Positions 44,901-53,356 of a stretch of DNA of 64,000 nt are shown one piece after another. The stretch's first letter is position 1. Every line of letters starts with the position of its first letter. The DNA comes from Clostridiaceae bacterium BL-3. GTDB taxonomy: Bacteria > Bacillota > Clostridia > Clostridiales > Clostridiaceae. The stretch is from NCBI GenBank assembly GCA_902809985.1, contig CADDXC010000001.1, positions 1,364,001-1,428,000 on the forward strand, read 5' to 3'. The notes beneath the pieces are model-generated. The model was not told the origin of the DNA, did no database searches, and saw nothing but the letters and a program-made list of their open reading frames with translations. The translations under genes were made by a program, and so were the position numbers.

Positions 44901-45158
44901 GAATTCATTATTTTCATAATCTCGACAACTGCAGTAAGTTGATACTATGTTTTTATTCTCCGCATCCAATTCAATTTCCGTATTGTATTCACTTACAAGG
45001 CTTTCCGAAATGACTCTGCCCTTTATATACACAAGTGTCTCCCTGTTTGTGATCTCTATAGAAGAAACCAGATCATTGTCTATAATTCTCATTCCCTTGG
45101 CATGATTTTTTCCGCTTATCTGTTCATTAAATAACTGCAGTAATCTGTCTTTATTCAT
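41907..45158 (-). CDS. SWIM zinc-finger SNF2-family helicase
   Basis: 1083 aa. The N-terminus has a SWIM finger (STYCSCRDYE...YCCKHLIA, about residues 55-95), then a long bacterial SNF2-associated region. The motor has Walker A GDEMGLGKTLQ (about 655), DEAQYIKN (motif II), ITGTPVENS, and the C-terminal RecA lobe ending QQATDRAHRIGQKHVVEV. Such proteins move on double-stranded DNA and may act on stalled RNA polymerase or repair; this is a common resident gene, and no restriction or defence partner is adjacent. Single gene, divergent from the amidase-like gene. Confidence 0.93.
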   Translation of the reverse strand: MNKDRLLQLFNEQISGKNHAKGMRIIDNDLVSSIEITNRETLVYIKGRVISESLVSEYNTEIELDAENKNIVSTYCSCRDYENNEFRRENYCCKHLIATFYRAADKLKDFPLLCESESENIFQSKYKNLDTLSVLLGDEKNKKEIKIEVYVDRNQWENKISAQFKIGLTSMSSGNLYVLKDIDQFLLVIYNNIPVVYGKNFTLDMKKDKFSTRDKCLVDFIQMLKSVEGSSTYRGRVKKSNIDGKYIHIPDYLVREFFKVIEKHRVYLNEGFLYRCVETEILDSPPPLEFDLKMVKEDYVLRVLNGMPMVLGSRNNVFFYGSTIYLPDREYCFRIKPFLDVFSGNNSVAFQGDEEDVILRELIPRLNLLSDNIVLSKAIKNKVVNEKCEFKFYFDKEGTRIILIVKVKYGAFEFNIFEDYTGKIVYRDSKKEEAVLKTLGSLGFERVENKFHFMRGDDYAFRFFKEEVGKLQEMGDVFYSENFRGIKFIKSKDISGEIKSGKYDYFEMGFKLGDIPSEETASILRAFRDNLKYYKLKTGEYLDLEELELRKFLKLLDVVSQRNIRDNHIEIDKNKSVYINNYMKKNHIRYIKGTAELKRIVDKFKNVKDLEFKEPENLRGTLREYQKIGYNWLKTLDYLGFGGILGDEMGLGKTLQVIVFLLSSTGSRSLIVVPTSLVYNWIHEFEKFAPDMKIAAVNGSKSCREKQIKYIDEYDVIITTYGLLKRDLKIYKNIKFDYCLLDEAQYIKNPHSQNAEAVKNINARRRFAITGTPVENSVMELWSIFDFIMPGYLYDEKRFSVRYYKRFKEEPVVIEDLKKLVKPFILRRRKKDVVGELPDKIERTVMVNMGDKQKKVYGTYARHAIELIEKKVKEDEFKNSKIEILAYITKLRQLCLDPSVIMENYNGKSAKIEALVELLIQSTEEGHKVLVFSQFTSILKNIGNRMKIEGIDYSYLDGSVSSKDRMTLVDEFNTGSNLVFLISLKAGGTGLNLTSADVVIHFDPWWNPAVEQQATDRAHRIGQKHVVEVIKLVTKGTIEEKVIQLQDEKKKLIDSLLGGELSGGQGIASLTEEEILKLFEQKV

Positions 45159-45298
45159 CCTACCACCCTGATATCCTATATTTTATACAGACTTTAATTA
45201 TACCACAAATAAACTTCCAGGATAAAATCATATAGAACAGGTAATTTTCTAGGTCATATTCACATAAACTATACCGTAAATAATTTTGTGGAGCAATC

Positions 45299-45799
45299 AT
45301 GAACTATAGAAATAACTTATTTTATTCCAGGGCTAAAGCCGTAAATTATGCCGTAAAATATGCCCAATCACCAAATCCATCTTATAAATATTTTCTTGTA
45401 CAAGGCGACAATGGAGGTGACTGTACAAACTTTATATCACAATGTCTCAGAGCTGGAGGTGCTCCAATGGTATTTTCAGGTAAAAACAGGTGGTGGTATA
45501 CCAGCAAGAACTGGTCAGTTTCCTGGGCTGTAGCCGGTTCTCTTTACTGGTATCTAAAAACCAACGCCGCAAAAAATTTATATGGTGTCAAGGGTATGCA
45601 GGTCGACTCTGTATCAATGCTGGAACCAGGCGATTTAATATTCTATGAAAATAGAAAAGGTAGAATACAACATTCTGCAATGATAACTTCATTTAACAGA
45701 AGTTATCCTCTGATATCCCAGCATACTCCAAATGTTTTAAACATACCTTATGAAAAAGATTGGGCTATAAGAATGTATTTTTTAAAAATATATTCTTAG
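45299..45799 (+). CDS. Amidase-domain protein (putative cell-wall amidase)
   Basis: 166 aa, almost wholly an amidase domain of the PF12671 type. YNRNxAV-like NNLFYSRAKAVNYAVKYAQ leads into GDNGGDCTNFISQCLRAGGAP, with the presumed catalytic cysteine, and IQHSAMIT carries the histidine. Secreted relatives in spore-formers are often attached to cell-wall or spore proteins; this one has no signal peptide, so it may act inside the spore or mother cell. GTGGAG precedes the ATG. Function inferred from the domain. Confidence 0.8.
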   Translation: MNYRNNLFYSRAKAVNYAVKYAQSPNPSYKYFLVQGDNGGDCTNFISQCLRAGGAPMVFSGKNRWWYTSKNWSVSWAVAGSLYWYLKTNAAKNLYGVKGMQVDSVSMLEPGDLIFYENRKGRIQHSAMITSFNRSYPLISQHTPNVLNIPYEKDWAIRMYFLKIYS

Positions 45800-46050
45800 T
45801 TTACTATTTTATTCTATAAAATGATCAAATTTGTTTTCAATTATTTTTTTACTATTATAGCCATCAATTTAATAATGATATAGTTTGAAAAGACTGTTAG
45901 AATATAGACAAGCCTAAATTCCCAAAAATATTGATTAAGGAGCTGATCAGCATAAGTTATTAGTTGTAATTTCTAAAATCACTTTTAACAGCACTTCAAT
46001 TGAAAAGTGAACTAAAAAATACAATATAACAAAATTTAGGAGGATTTAAA
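45800..46050. other. Gene-free stretch upstream of the secreted peptide gene
   Basis: AT-rich. No further gene, RNA or strong palindrome was recognised; it presumably holds the peptide gene's promoter, and AGGAGG (46037-46042) lies just before the ATG at 46051. Confidence 0.4.
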
Positions 46051-46302
46051 ATGTTAAAAATCAAGCATAAAATATTTTCATCTTTAATAGTTGCAGCACC
46101 ATTATTAGTAAACGCTGGGGTGGCTACAACAGTTCACGCCAGTCCTGTAAACAATAATTCCTGTAAAAATTACGAAACAGTCTGTAAATCAGCAGATTCA
46201 AATAATTGTGTAACTATCGATGGCGTAAAATATGATTGTTCAAAACTTATTCAATCCATCTGCTCAGGTGTTGATTCAACATCATATAATTGTACAAAAT
46301 AG
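46051..46302 (+). CDS. Small secreted protein with six cysteines
   Basis: 83 aa. A clear signal peptide (KIKHKIFSSLIVAAPLLVNAGVATTVHA, cut after residue 30 or so) is followed by about 52 residues with six cysteines (NNSCKNYETVCKSADSNNC, KYDCSKLIQSICSG, YNC), enough for three disulfides. AGGAGG precedes the ATG and a strong terminator follows, so it is a real single-gene unit. I do not recognise a family. Candidates are a peptide bacteriocin, a signalling peptide or a surface-stabilising peptide; no immunity or export gene is adjacent. Confidence 0.75.
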   Translation: MLKIKHKIFSSLIVAAPLLVNAGVATTVHASPVNNNSCKNYETVCKSADSNNCVTIDGVKYDCSKLIQSICSGVDSTSYNCTK

Positions 46303-46328
46303 TATATTTAAAAATACATTCATATTAA

Positions 46329-46370
46329 GATAGAACTCCAACTCATGAAGTTGGAGTTCTATCCTTTTTT
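46329..46370 (+). terminator. Strong intrinsic terminator of the secreted peptide gene
   Basis: GATAGAACTCCAACT (46329-46343) pairs perfectly with AGTTGGAGTTCTATC (46349-46363), 15 bp with a 5-base loop, followed by CTTTTTT. Confidence 0.93.
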
Positions 46371-46430
46371 CGCATATTCTTTCACAATGTCCTATTAAAC
46401 ACATATGCCTTAATTCACTCTAAAATATTA

Positions 46431-47288
46431 TTATTTTGACCTTCTATATCCTGCAGCTTGTGCCTCTTCTTCCGTATTAAACCATGCTTCAGGATTGGTT
46501 TTGTCATAATAACTATCTCCTGGCATATGATATATTTTTTCACCCTTTGAATTGATATTGCCCTTTATGGATCCGTGGTCAGAAGAATCACTGTCTTTTA
46601 CACTTGAGCTCCTCTCTGATGAAATACTTTTACCTTTTGTATCCCCTACACTGTCTCCCCGTGTAGTCCCACCGGAATTTACAGACCACAGACCCCTGTC
46701 GTTTTCTCTGGCTTCCCTGCAAAATTTTCTAAAGTAATCTGCATATTTTACATTGGGCTGAATGGTCATCTGCTGCGCATATCCATTCACAGCCAGTATA
46801 GCATTAAACATTTTATTTCTAATCTCACTTTCATTTATTTTCTCCGGCTGAGACAGCCATACATACCTTAAAAGTCTTCCATATTTATCCGTATCCCCTG
46901 CATCCTTTTCCAAATATACGGTTTTCCCTAAAAGATTTGATTTTGTATAGCTGCTTGCCTCTTCACCATACTGCTCATGCTTAGTTGTGCTCTCAGGAGT
47001 ATTGACACCTATAAGTCTTACTTTTGCATTTTGCCCGCTCTCCAACCTCACATATACCGTATCTCCATCTATATGCCTGCTCACCACTGCTTTTTCCAGC
47101 TGCACCGAAGTCTTGGATTCATAGCTTGTACTATTGCGATCATCACTGTCCCCAGAAACAAGTACTTGCCTGGATTTATCCTCATTTTTGTTATCACTGC
47201 TGAAATCCGAACATCCTACTGCTGAAAACAATATAATTGCAATAACACAAATACTTAAAAATTTTTCTACAATTTTTTCGTTTTTCAT
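46431..47288 (-). CDS. Thermonuclease-family lipoprotein
   Basis: 285 aa from the ATG at 47288. A lipoprotein signal with lipobox FSAVGC (cysteine about residue 26) anchors it outside the membrane. The staphylococcal nuclease domain (about 60-190) has R and E in KVRLIGVNTPEST and R in DKYGRLLRYVWL, matching the catalytic residues. A serine-rich linker leads to a short C-terminal module (YHMPGDSYYDKTNPEAWFNTEEEAQAAGYRRSK) often found on secreted nucleases. It would degrade DNA or RNA at the cell surface. Divergent from the ABC-F gene. Confidence 0.9.
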   Translation of the reverse strand: MKNEKIVEKFLSICVIAIILFSAVGCSDFSSDNKNEDKSRQVLVSGDSDDRNSTSYESKTSVQLEKAVVSRHIDGDTVYVRLESGQNAKVRLIGVNTPESTTKHEQYGEEASSYTKSNLLGKTVYLEKDAGDTDKYGRLLRYVWLSQPEKINESEIRNKMFNAILAVNGYAQQMTIQPNVKYADYFRKFCREARENDRGLWSVNSGGTTRGDSVGDTKGKSISSERSSSVKDSDSSDHGSIKGNINSKGEKIYHMPGDSYYDKTNPEAWFNTEEEAQAAGYRRSK

Positions 47289-47389
47289 TTTATTATCACC
47301 ATCTTTCAGCAATTTTTACGCAACCATAATGATTATACCACATTTGTCATCAACTCATGTTATAATAATAGGGCAAAGGATGTGTAATA

Positions 47390-49327
47390 ATGAATCTATT
47401 GACTGCAGAAAATATATGTAAAAACTACAGTGAAAAAATACTGCTTGAAAATATATGTCTTGGAATAAATGAGGGGGACAAAATAGGTATAATAGGTGCC
47501 AACGGCACGGGTAAATCCACTCTTTTAAAAATTCTTTCCGGATTTGAAATACCTGACAGGGGCAGAATTATAAGGGCAAATAAATGTGACCTGGGTTACC
47601 TTCCTCAAAATTGCGATTTCAGCAGCAGTGATGCCACAGTACTGGAACAGATTTTCAGAGGAAATTCCTCGGTAATGAAACTTTTAAGAAAATACAGGGC
47701 CGTCCTGGGTCTAATTAAAAAAGATCCGGACAATACAGAGCTTCAAAACAGTATCTTTGATCTCAACTCCAAAATGGAGTCAGAAAATGCCTGGGGGATT
47801 GAAAACAAGGCCAAAACCATACTTACAAAATTGGGTATTGTTGATTTTGACGCAAAAGTATCCACACTTTCAGGAGGGCAAAAAAAGAGAATAGCTCTGG
47901 CTTCCACGCTCATAACTCCTTCAAATATCTTGATACTTGATGAACCTACAAATCACCTTGATGATGAAACCATAGAATGGCTGGAAGATCTTTTGGATAA
48001 ATTTAATGGTGCACTTGTCATGGTGACCCATGACAGATTTTTTCTGGACAAAATCACGAACAGGATATTTGAACTTAGCCATGGAAATTTATACAGCTAT
48101 ACGGGAAATTACAGCACCTTTCTGGAGAAAAAGGCAGAGAGACTGGAAAGGGAAAATGCAGATGACAGAAAGAGAAAAAGCCTTATTAAAAAGGAACTTG
48201 CCTGGATAAGGAGAGGTGCGAAAGCAAGGAGTACAAAGCAAAAAGCAAGGATAGAAAGATTTGAAAATCTAACATCAGAGAAACATATAACATCAGATCC
48301 AAAACTGGACATAGACATCAAAAGTTCGAGGATAGGCAAAAAAGTGATAAACATAGATAATATAAGCAAGAGTTTCGGAGATAAAATAATTGTCAAGAAT
48401 TTTTCATATAATATACTGAATAATGATAGAATAGGTATACTAGGGCCAAACGGCTGCGGTAAATCCACTCTGATGAATATATTGAGTGAAAAGATCTTGC
48501 CTGACAGCGGGAGTATAGATATAGGTGAGACAATTAAAATAGGATATTTTTCCCAGGAAATACCCGACATGGATATGAATCAAAGGGTCATCGAGTATAT
48601 AAAAAATACCTCGGGATATGCCGATACTGAAAGCGGTGAAAAAATAAGTGCTTCGGCGATACTGGAAAAATTTCTCTTTGAACCTTCGGTTCAGTGGACT
48701 CCTCTTGGGAAACTTTCCGGCGGGGAGAGAAGACGTATCTATCTTTTAAAAGTGCTCATGGAATATCCCAATCTGCTTCTTCTAGACGAACCCACAAACG
48801 ATCTTGATATAGAAACCCTGACTATTTTGGAGGACTACCTTCAGAATTTCAAAGGAGCTGTTGTGTCCGTATCCCACGATAGATATTTCCTCGATAAAAT
48901 AGTCAACAAGCTGTTTGTTTTCGAAGGTCACGGCAGGATCTCCCAGTATACCAGCAGCTATTCCTATTTTCGCCAGATGCAGAGAAAAAAGCAAAATGAA
49001 ATTTCAGGTGGAAATATTAAAGAAAATAAGGCGAAAAAAATTCACACCCATACTCGAGAAAAGAAGTTAAAGTTTACCTATAAAGAGCAACTGGAATTCA
49101 ATGAAATAGACGGCATAATCGAAAATCTGGAAAATGCCATATCTGAAAAAGAACGGGAAATGGAGGAGGCATCTTCTGATTATATATTTCTCGAAAAACT
49201 CACAGCTGAAAAAGAGGCTTTGAAAAAAGAGCTGGATAAAAAAATTGACAGGTGGACTTATCTAAATGAACTCAATGAAAAAATTCAGGAAAGCAAAACA
49301 CATGGGGTATATCAATACCCCCATTAG
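47390..49327 (+). CDS. ABC-F family ATPase
   Basis: 645 aa. Two ABC domains with Walker A GANGTGKST and GPNGCGKST, signatures LSGGQKKR and LSGGERRR, and Walker B ILILDEPTNHLD and LLLLDEPTNDLD. The interdomain linker (residues about 235-320) is highly charged, and the C-terminus is a coiled coil (ENLENAISEKEREMEEASSDYIFLEKLTAEKEALKKEL), as in Uup. No membrane segments: it acts on ribosomes or DNA rather than in transport. Its stop overlaps that of the convergent sensor kinase by 4 bases. Confidence 0.93.
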   Translation: MNLLTAENICKNYSEKILLENICLGINEGDKIGIIGANGTGKSTLLKILSGFEIPDRGRIIRANKCDLGYLPQNCDFSSSDATVLEQIFRGNSSVMKLLRKYRAVLGLIKKDPDNTELQNSIFDLNSKMESENAWGIENKAKTILTKLGIVDFDAKVSTLSGGQKKRIALASTLITPSNILILDEPTNHLDDETIEWLEDLLDKFNGALVMVTHDRFFLDKITNRIFELSHGNLYSYTGNYSTFLEKKAERLERENADDRKRKSLIKKELAWIRRGAKARSTKQKARIERFENLTSEKHITSDPKLDIDIKSSRIGKKVINIDNISKSFGDKIIVKNFSYNILNNDRIGILGPNGCGKSTLMNILSEKILPDSGSIDIGETIKIGYFSQEIPDMDMNQRVIEYIKNTSGYADTESGEKISASAILEKFLFEPSVQWTPLGKLSGGERRRIYLLKVLMEYPNLLLLDEPTNDLDIETLTILEDYLQNFKGAVVSVSHDRYFLDKIVNKLFVFEGHGRISQYTSSYSYFRQMQRKKQNEISGGNIKENKAKKIHTHTREKKLKFTYKEQLEFNEIDGIIENLENAISEKEREMEEASSDYIFLEKLTAEKEALKKELDKKIDRWTYLNELNEKIQESKTHGVYQYPH

Positions 49328-50565
49328 TACTTCAAAAACGTGATCCTAAAAGTAGTTCCTGCTCCAAGTTTGCTCTGAACGTTTATAATTCCATCATGGG
49401 CTTCCAATATAGATTTTGAAAGTGCCAGACCTATTCCTATGGAATCACTGCTTTTTGAGGTTCTGGCTTTATAAAATCTCTTGAATATGTTGGGAAGATC
49501 TTTTTCACCTATGCCCTCCCCATTATCCGATATGGTGATTCTCTTATAAATTGGATTTTCCATCACACATACATCTACTTTACCTCCTCTTTGAGTATGT
49601 TCTACACAGTTTTTAACTATATTTATAAGAGCCTCACAAAGCCAGTGTCTGTCATGGTAAAATACTATTTCTCCCTCTTCATGGAATTTCACCTGTACAC
49701 CTGCCGATACTATTTTCTCTTCAAGAGCCTCTATAGAATATTTTATTGTTTCGTTCAGACTCTGCCCCTTCATATGAAATTCTATTGCCCTAGCATCAAG
49801 CCTTGCCAGTTTCAATATGCTCTTAATAAGCCAGTTCATCCTGTAAAGCTGGTTCCTGCTGCTTATGAGGAAGTTTCTCGACTGCTCTTTTGAAAGCTGT
49901 TTGTTAAGCAAAATATCATTGTAAACTATCATAGAAGAAAGAGGTGTCTTAAGCTGGTGGGATATATCAGACAGAAGTTCAACCAAAAATTGTTTCTCTT
50001 TTTTAAGCTCATTCAGATTATTTCTTATAATTTCCCTCATTGAATTGAATGAAACGGAAAGTTTTGAAAAATCCCCTTCTCTATCTTCACCTATTGATAT
50101 GTCATAATCCCCTTCCACTATTTTCTTTGCACCAAAATTTAACCTTCTTATTCTCTCATAAAAATATCCATACTGAATATAGTTAAGCAAAAAAAATATA
50201 ATCAGCATACTTATAAATATCAGGATTATATTTAAATTTTCCCTGAGTGCAGATTTATTAATATATGGGAAAAGTTCATTTTCCAATTTTTCGCTTAACC
50301 CATATTGTTCTAATATATGTTTCCCCTTTTGAGCCTCTTCTTCATCCGCCCCAGCTGTAATAACAGGTATTATTTCCCTGGCAATTTCAGGATTATTCCT
50401 GTATATCCTTTCGGTTACGGCTCCAAAAGTTAGTACATAATCCTGCTTGAGATTATAATGATACATTTTTAAATTTAAAAGCACAGCCGTCATAAAAAAC
50501 ACATTTAAAATCAAGAGAATTGTCGTACTTCTCCTGAGCTCGGGATTTATAAAATATCTTCTCAT
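49324..50565 (-). CDS. Sensor histidine kinase
   Basis: 413 aa. Two membrane helices (about residues 14-33 and 113-135) enclose an external domain of about 80 residues. A HAMP-like region follows, then the HisKA box LLSDISHQLKTPLSSM with the phospho-accepting histidine, and the ATPase domain (NIVKNCVEHT; ISDNGEGIGEKDLPNIFKRFYKA; GIGLALSKSIL). It starts 6 bases after the response regulator gene and AAGGAG precedes it, so the two form one operon. Signal unknown; no target transporter sits beside it. Confidence 0.92.
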   Translation of the reverse strand: MRRYFINPELRRSTTILLILNVFFMTAVLLNLKMYHYNLKQDYVLTFGAVTERIYRNNPEIAREIIPVITAGADEEEAQKGKHILEQYGLSEKLENELFPYINKSALRENLNIILIFISMLIIFFLLNYIQYGYFYERIRRLNFGAKKIVEGDYDISIGEDREGDFSKLSVSFNSMREIIRNNLNELKKEKQFLVELLSDISHQLKTPLSSMIVYNDILLNKQLSKEQSRNFLISSRNQLYRMNWLIKSILKLARLDARAIEFHMKGQSLNETIKYSIEALEEKIVSAGVQVKFHEEGEIVFYHDRHWLCEALINIVKNCVEHTQRGGKVDVCVMENPIYKRITISDNGEGIGEKDLPNIFKRFYKARTSKSSDSIGIGLALSKSILEAHDGIINVQSKLGAGTTFRITFLKY

Positions 50566-50570
50566 ATCAA

Positions 50571-51266
50571 TTACTCCTTGTTGACCTTTTTATTCCATAT
50601 ATAACCCATACCTCTCTGTGTAACTATATACTGGGGTTCCCTTGGATTATCTTCTATTTTTTCTCTTATTCTCCTTATATAGACCGACAGTGTATTCTCG
50701 TCAAAAAAGGATTTTTCACCTTCAATAAGGCCGTTTAATATCTCATCCCTCTTCATGAGAACTTCAGGGTTATTTAAAAATATAAGAAGCAGCTTATACT
50801 CCTGTGCTGTAAGCATCACCTTTTTGTCTCCCTTTTTCACCAGAGCGCTTGTAGTGTCTACTGTTATATTTCCGCTCTGAAACATGCTGCCTGAAGGTTC
50901 CCTTTTATAATTTCTTCTTATTATAGCCTTTATTCTAGACAAAAGCTCTCTCACCCCAAATGGTTTGGTTATATAGTCATCTCCACCAATTTCCAAACCA
51001 AGCACAATATTTACTTCCTCGTCAAGAGCAGTCAGAAACACTATGGGAACGTCACTTTTGCTCCTTATGTATTTACACAGATCATACCCGCTTCCATCAG
51101 GCAGATTTATATCTAGAATAATAAGATGGAACTCTTTATCCTCCATTATTTTCTTTGTATCTTTAACTGTTGACACTGTTAGGACTTCATATCCTTCATC
51201 TTTTAAAGTAAACTCTATTCCCGCTGCAAGGGCACTGTCATCCTCTACCAGCAATAATCTGTACAT
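50571..51266 (-). CDS. OmpR/PhoB-family response regulator
   Basis: 231 aa. The receiver domain has DD at residues 8-9, the phospho-acceptor D in LIILDINLPDGSG (about 52), T in FLTALDEE and K in ITKPFG. The C-terminal winged helix (about 130-228; LTAQEYKLLLIFLNNPEVLMKRDEIL ... YIRRIREKIE) is of the OmpR type. It is the partner of the downstream kinase. Confidence 0.95.
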   Translation of the reverse strand: MYRLLLVEDDSALAAGIEFTLKDEGYEVLTVSTVKDTKKIMEDKEFHLIILDINLPDGSGYDLCKYIRSKSDVPIVFLTALDEEVNIVLGLEIGGDDYITKPFGVRELLSRIKAIIRRNYKREPSGSMFQSGNITVDTTSALVKKGDKKVMLTAQEYKLLLIFLNNPEVLMKRDEILNGLIEGEKSFFDENTLSVYIRRIREKIEDNPREPQYIVTQRGMGYIWNKKVNKE

Positions 51267-51363
51267 TGACTTTACCTCACCATCAATATTGAATGTAAAA
51301 CATAATAATTTTACTGTTCTAAATTAATTATACCATTCAGTGCCATAAATCCAAATGATACCA

Positions 51364-51948
51364 TCAATTACAATCTGGTGATTTGCCGTTTTCGATAGAA
51401 AAAATAAAATCATCTATCATAAATTCAAAGCTGTCTTCTACTTCTACATCAGGTTTATGCTGAAAATATCCAAGAAAAGTCAATGATACAAATCCATGCA
51501 AAATACTTCTTAATTCACGACTTTTATGGACTAAAATCACCCTATCATCTATATAAAAATTTAAAATGCTTTTAATAATGCTCATGGTTTCTCTTGCCAT
51601 ACAATTTATTTCTTTATTTTTCGTGCTGGGAATATTCATGAAAAGTTTATAAGCCTCCCTGTTTTCAAAAGCAAAATCCCGATAAATATGGGCAAATTGC
51701 CTGATTGCATCCTCTCCACTTTTACCTACCAGTCCCTGCATTAATTTAAAATTCAATATGCGAATAACATATACTGTCATCTCTGTTTTAAGAGCATCCA
51801 TATTATCAAAATGATTATATAAAGATGGATATTTTATATGCAGTTTATCTGCAATTTTTTGAAAAGTAACTCTATCAAAGCCGATCTCCTCAGCCAATGC
51901 AAAAGCAGCCTTAATTATCTTTTCGCCGGTTAGGTTCCTTTTTTGCAT
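51364..51948 (-). CDS. TetR-family regulator with a WHG-type C-terminal domain
   Basis: 194 aa. The HTH covers residues 8-55 (EKIIKAAFALAEEIGFDRVTFQKIADKLHIKYPSLYNHFDNMDAL). The C-terminal half (AYKLFMNIPSTKNKE ... ELRSILHGFVSLTFLGYFQ) resembles the WHG ligand domain with the HGFVSL stretch. GGGGAG precedes the ATG. It is divergent from an MFS efflux gene, the common arrangement for a drug-responsive repressor. Inverted sequences in the 217-base gap (AAACTATA/TATAGTTT, 52085-52123) could be its site. Confidence 0.88.
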   Translation of the reverse strand: MQKRNLTGEKIIKAAFALAEEIGFDRVTFQKIADKLHIKYPSLYNHFDNMDALKTEMTVYVIRILNFKLMQGLVGKSGEDAIRQFAHIYRDFAFENREAYKLFMNIPSTKNKEINCMARETMSIIKSILNFYIDDRVILVHKSRELRSILHGFVSLTFLGYFQHKPDVEVEDSFEFMIDDFIFSIENGKSPDCN

Positions 51949-52084
51949 AAATATCTCTCCCCATACGTTTATTTATCCGAACGCTACCATTGCTAATACT
52001 CCAACTTCTTAAAATCGGAGATAGATACTTGTTACACGTCTGGATAAGCATAGTTTAGCATTACTATGAAGGTTTATCAACTTT

Positions 52085-52123
52085 AAACTATACTACTATT
52101 TGATAAATTATAAATTATAGTTT
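52085..52123. promoter_or_regulatory. Candidate operator between the TetR and MFS genes
   Basis: AAACTATA (52085-52092) and TATAGTTT (52116-52123) form an inverted pair 43 bases before the MFS start; another pair, CATAGT/ACTATG, lies near 52049-52068. The long spacers make this a weak prediction. Confidence 0.3.
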
Positions 52124-52165
52124 ATTATTATATCATATAGTACGAAAAGAAAGGGTAATATTTAT

Positions 52166-53356
52166 ATGGAATTGTGGAAAAAAAATCTGGTTGTCTGCTG
52201 GTTTGGAATGTTTGTGACAGGTATAGGAATGAGTCAAATTGCTCCTGTATTACCTCTATATATAGGAAATTTGGGTATTTACAATACCTCTTTAATTGAA
52301 CAGTTTTCAGGAATTGCATTTGGTGCTACTTTTATAATATCAGCTATTTTTTCACCAATCTGGGGTCATGCTGCCGATAAATTCGGTCGAAAACCAATGC
52401 TCCTTCGCGCAAGTCTCGGCATGGCAATAGTTATAGGAAGCATGGGATTTGTGCATAATGTATATGAACTTATAGGATTGAGGCTGCTGCAAGGCGTTAT
52501 AACTGGTTATAGTACGGCTTGCACTACATTGATTGCAACTCAGACGGACAATGAACATGCAGGTTGGGCTCTAGGTACACTTTCAACGGCGAATATAGCA
52601 GGTTCCTTACTTGGACCGGTAATCGGCGGTTTCATAGAAGAAAACTTTGGCCCTAAAAATGTATTTTTTATAACAGGTGCACTACTTCTGATTGCATTCA
52701 TTATAACGGCTTTATTTGTAAAGGAATCTTTCACCCGTCAAAATAATAAAATATTGAAGATCAAGGAAGTATGGGACAGCATACCCTACAAAAATTTAAC
52801 TGCTATAATGTTTGTGACATCTTTTATATTAACTATGTCGTTATATTCTGCTGAGCCAATTATAACGATATATGTCACTCAATTATCCCATAATATGAAT
52901 CATGTGGCATTGATTGCCGGAATGGCATTTTCAGCCTCAGGTCTTGCAAATATAATCGCTGCCCCAAGGCTTGGAAAACTTTCAGATAAAATTGGAACCC
53001 ATAAGATCATGTTGACATCACTTATAGCCGCTGGATTGATTTTCATACCACAGGCATTTGTAAAAGATCCCTGGCAGCTTATGGGACTCAGGTTTTTACT
53101 TGGATTGGTAATGGGAGGGCTTAATCCTTCTGTAAATGTAATGATCAAAAAAATCACTCCAGACTTTCTCACTGGTAGAATTTTCGGATTTAATATTTCT
53201 GCCCAATACCTGGGAGTGTTTGGAGGTTCGATTTTAGGAGGACAAGTATCTGCCTGTTTAGGCATCAGATATGTATTTTTCATTACAGGAACATTGCTTT
53301 TAATAAATGCCCTATGGGTTTATTTAAAAGTGTATAAAAGGCTCATTCCAACTTAA
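52166..53356 (+). CDS. MFS multidrug-type efflux transporter
   Basis: 396 aa with 12 membrane helices. The loop 2-3 motif GHAADKFGRKPML and the motif C-like LSTANIAGSLLGPVIGGFIEE in helix 5 mark drug/proton antiporters of the 12-helix type (MdtG/NorA-like). The second half repeats GKLSDKIGTHKIML. It is divergent from a TetR-family gene, which probably represses it. Its stop codon abuts that of the convergent btuD gene. Substrates unknown. Confidence 0.9.
   Translation: MELWKKNLVVCWFGMFVTGIGMSQIAPVLPLYIGNLGIYNTSLIEQFSGIAFGATFIISAIFSPIWGHAADKFGRKPMLLRASLGMAIVIGSMGFVHNVYELIGLRLLQGVITGYSTACTTLIATQTDNEHAGWALGTLSTANIAGSLLGPVIGGFIEENFGPKNVFFITGALLLIAFIITALFVKESFTRQNNKILKIKEVWDSIPYKNLTAIMFVTSFILTMSLYSAEPIITIYVTQLSHNMNHVALIAGMAFSASGLANIIAAPRLGKLSDKIGTHKIMLTSLIAAGLIFIPQAFVKDPWQLMGLRFLLGLVMGGLNPSVNVMIKKITPDFLTGRIFGFNISAQYLGVFGGSILGGQVSACLGIRYVFFITGTLLLINALWVYLKVYKRLIPT

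Noticed and set aside
41907-45158. SNF2 helicase as part of a DISARM or similar defence island
   Set aside because: The neighbours are metabolic and cell-wall genes; no methylase, nuclease or other defence partner is adjacent.
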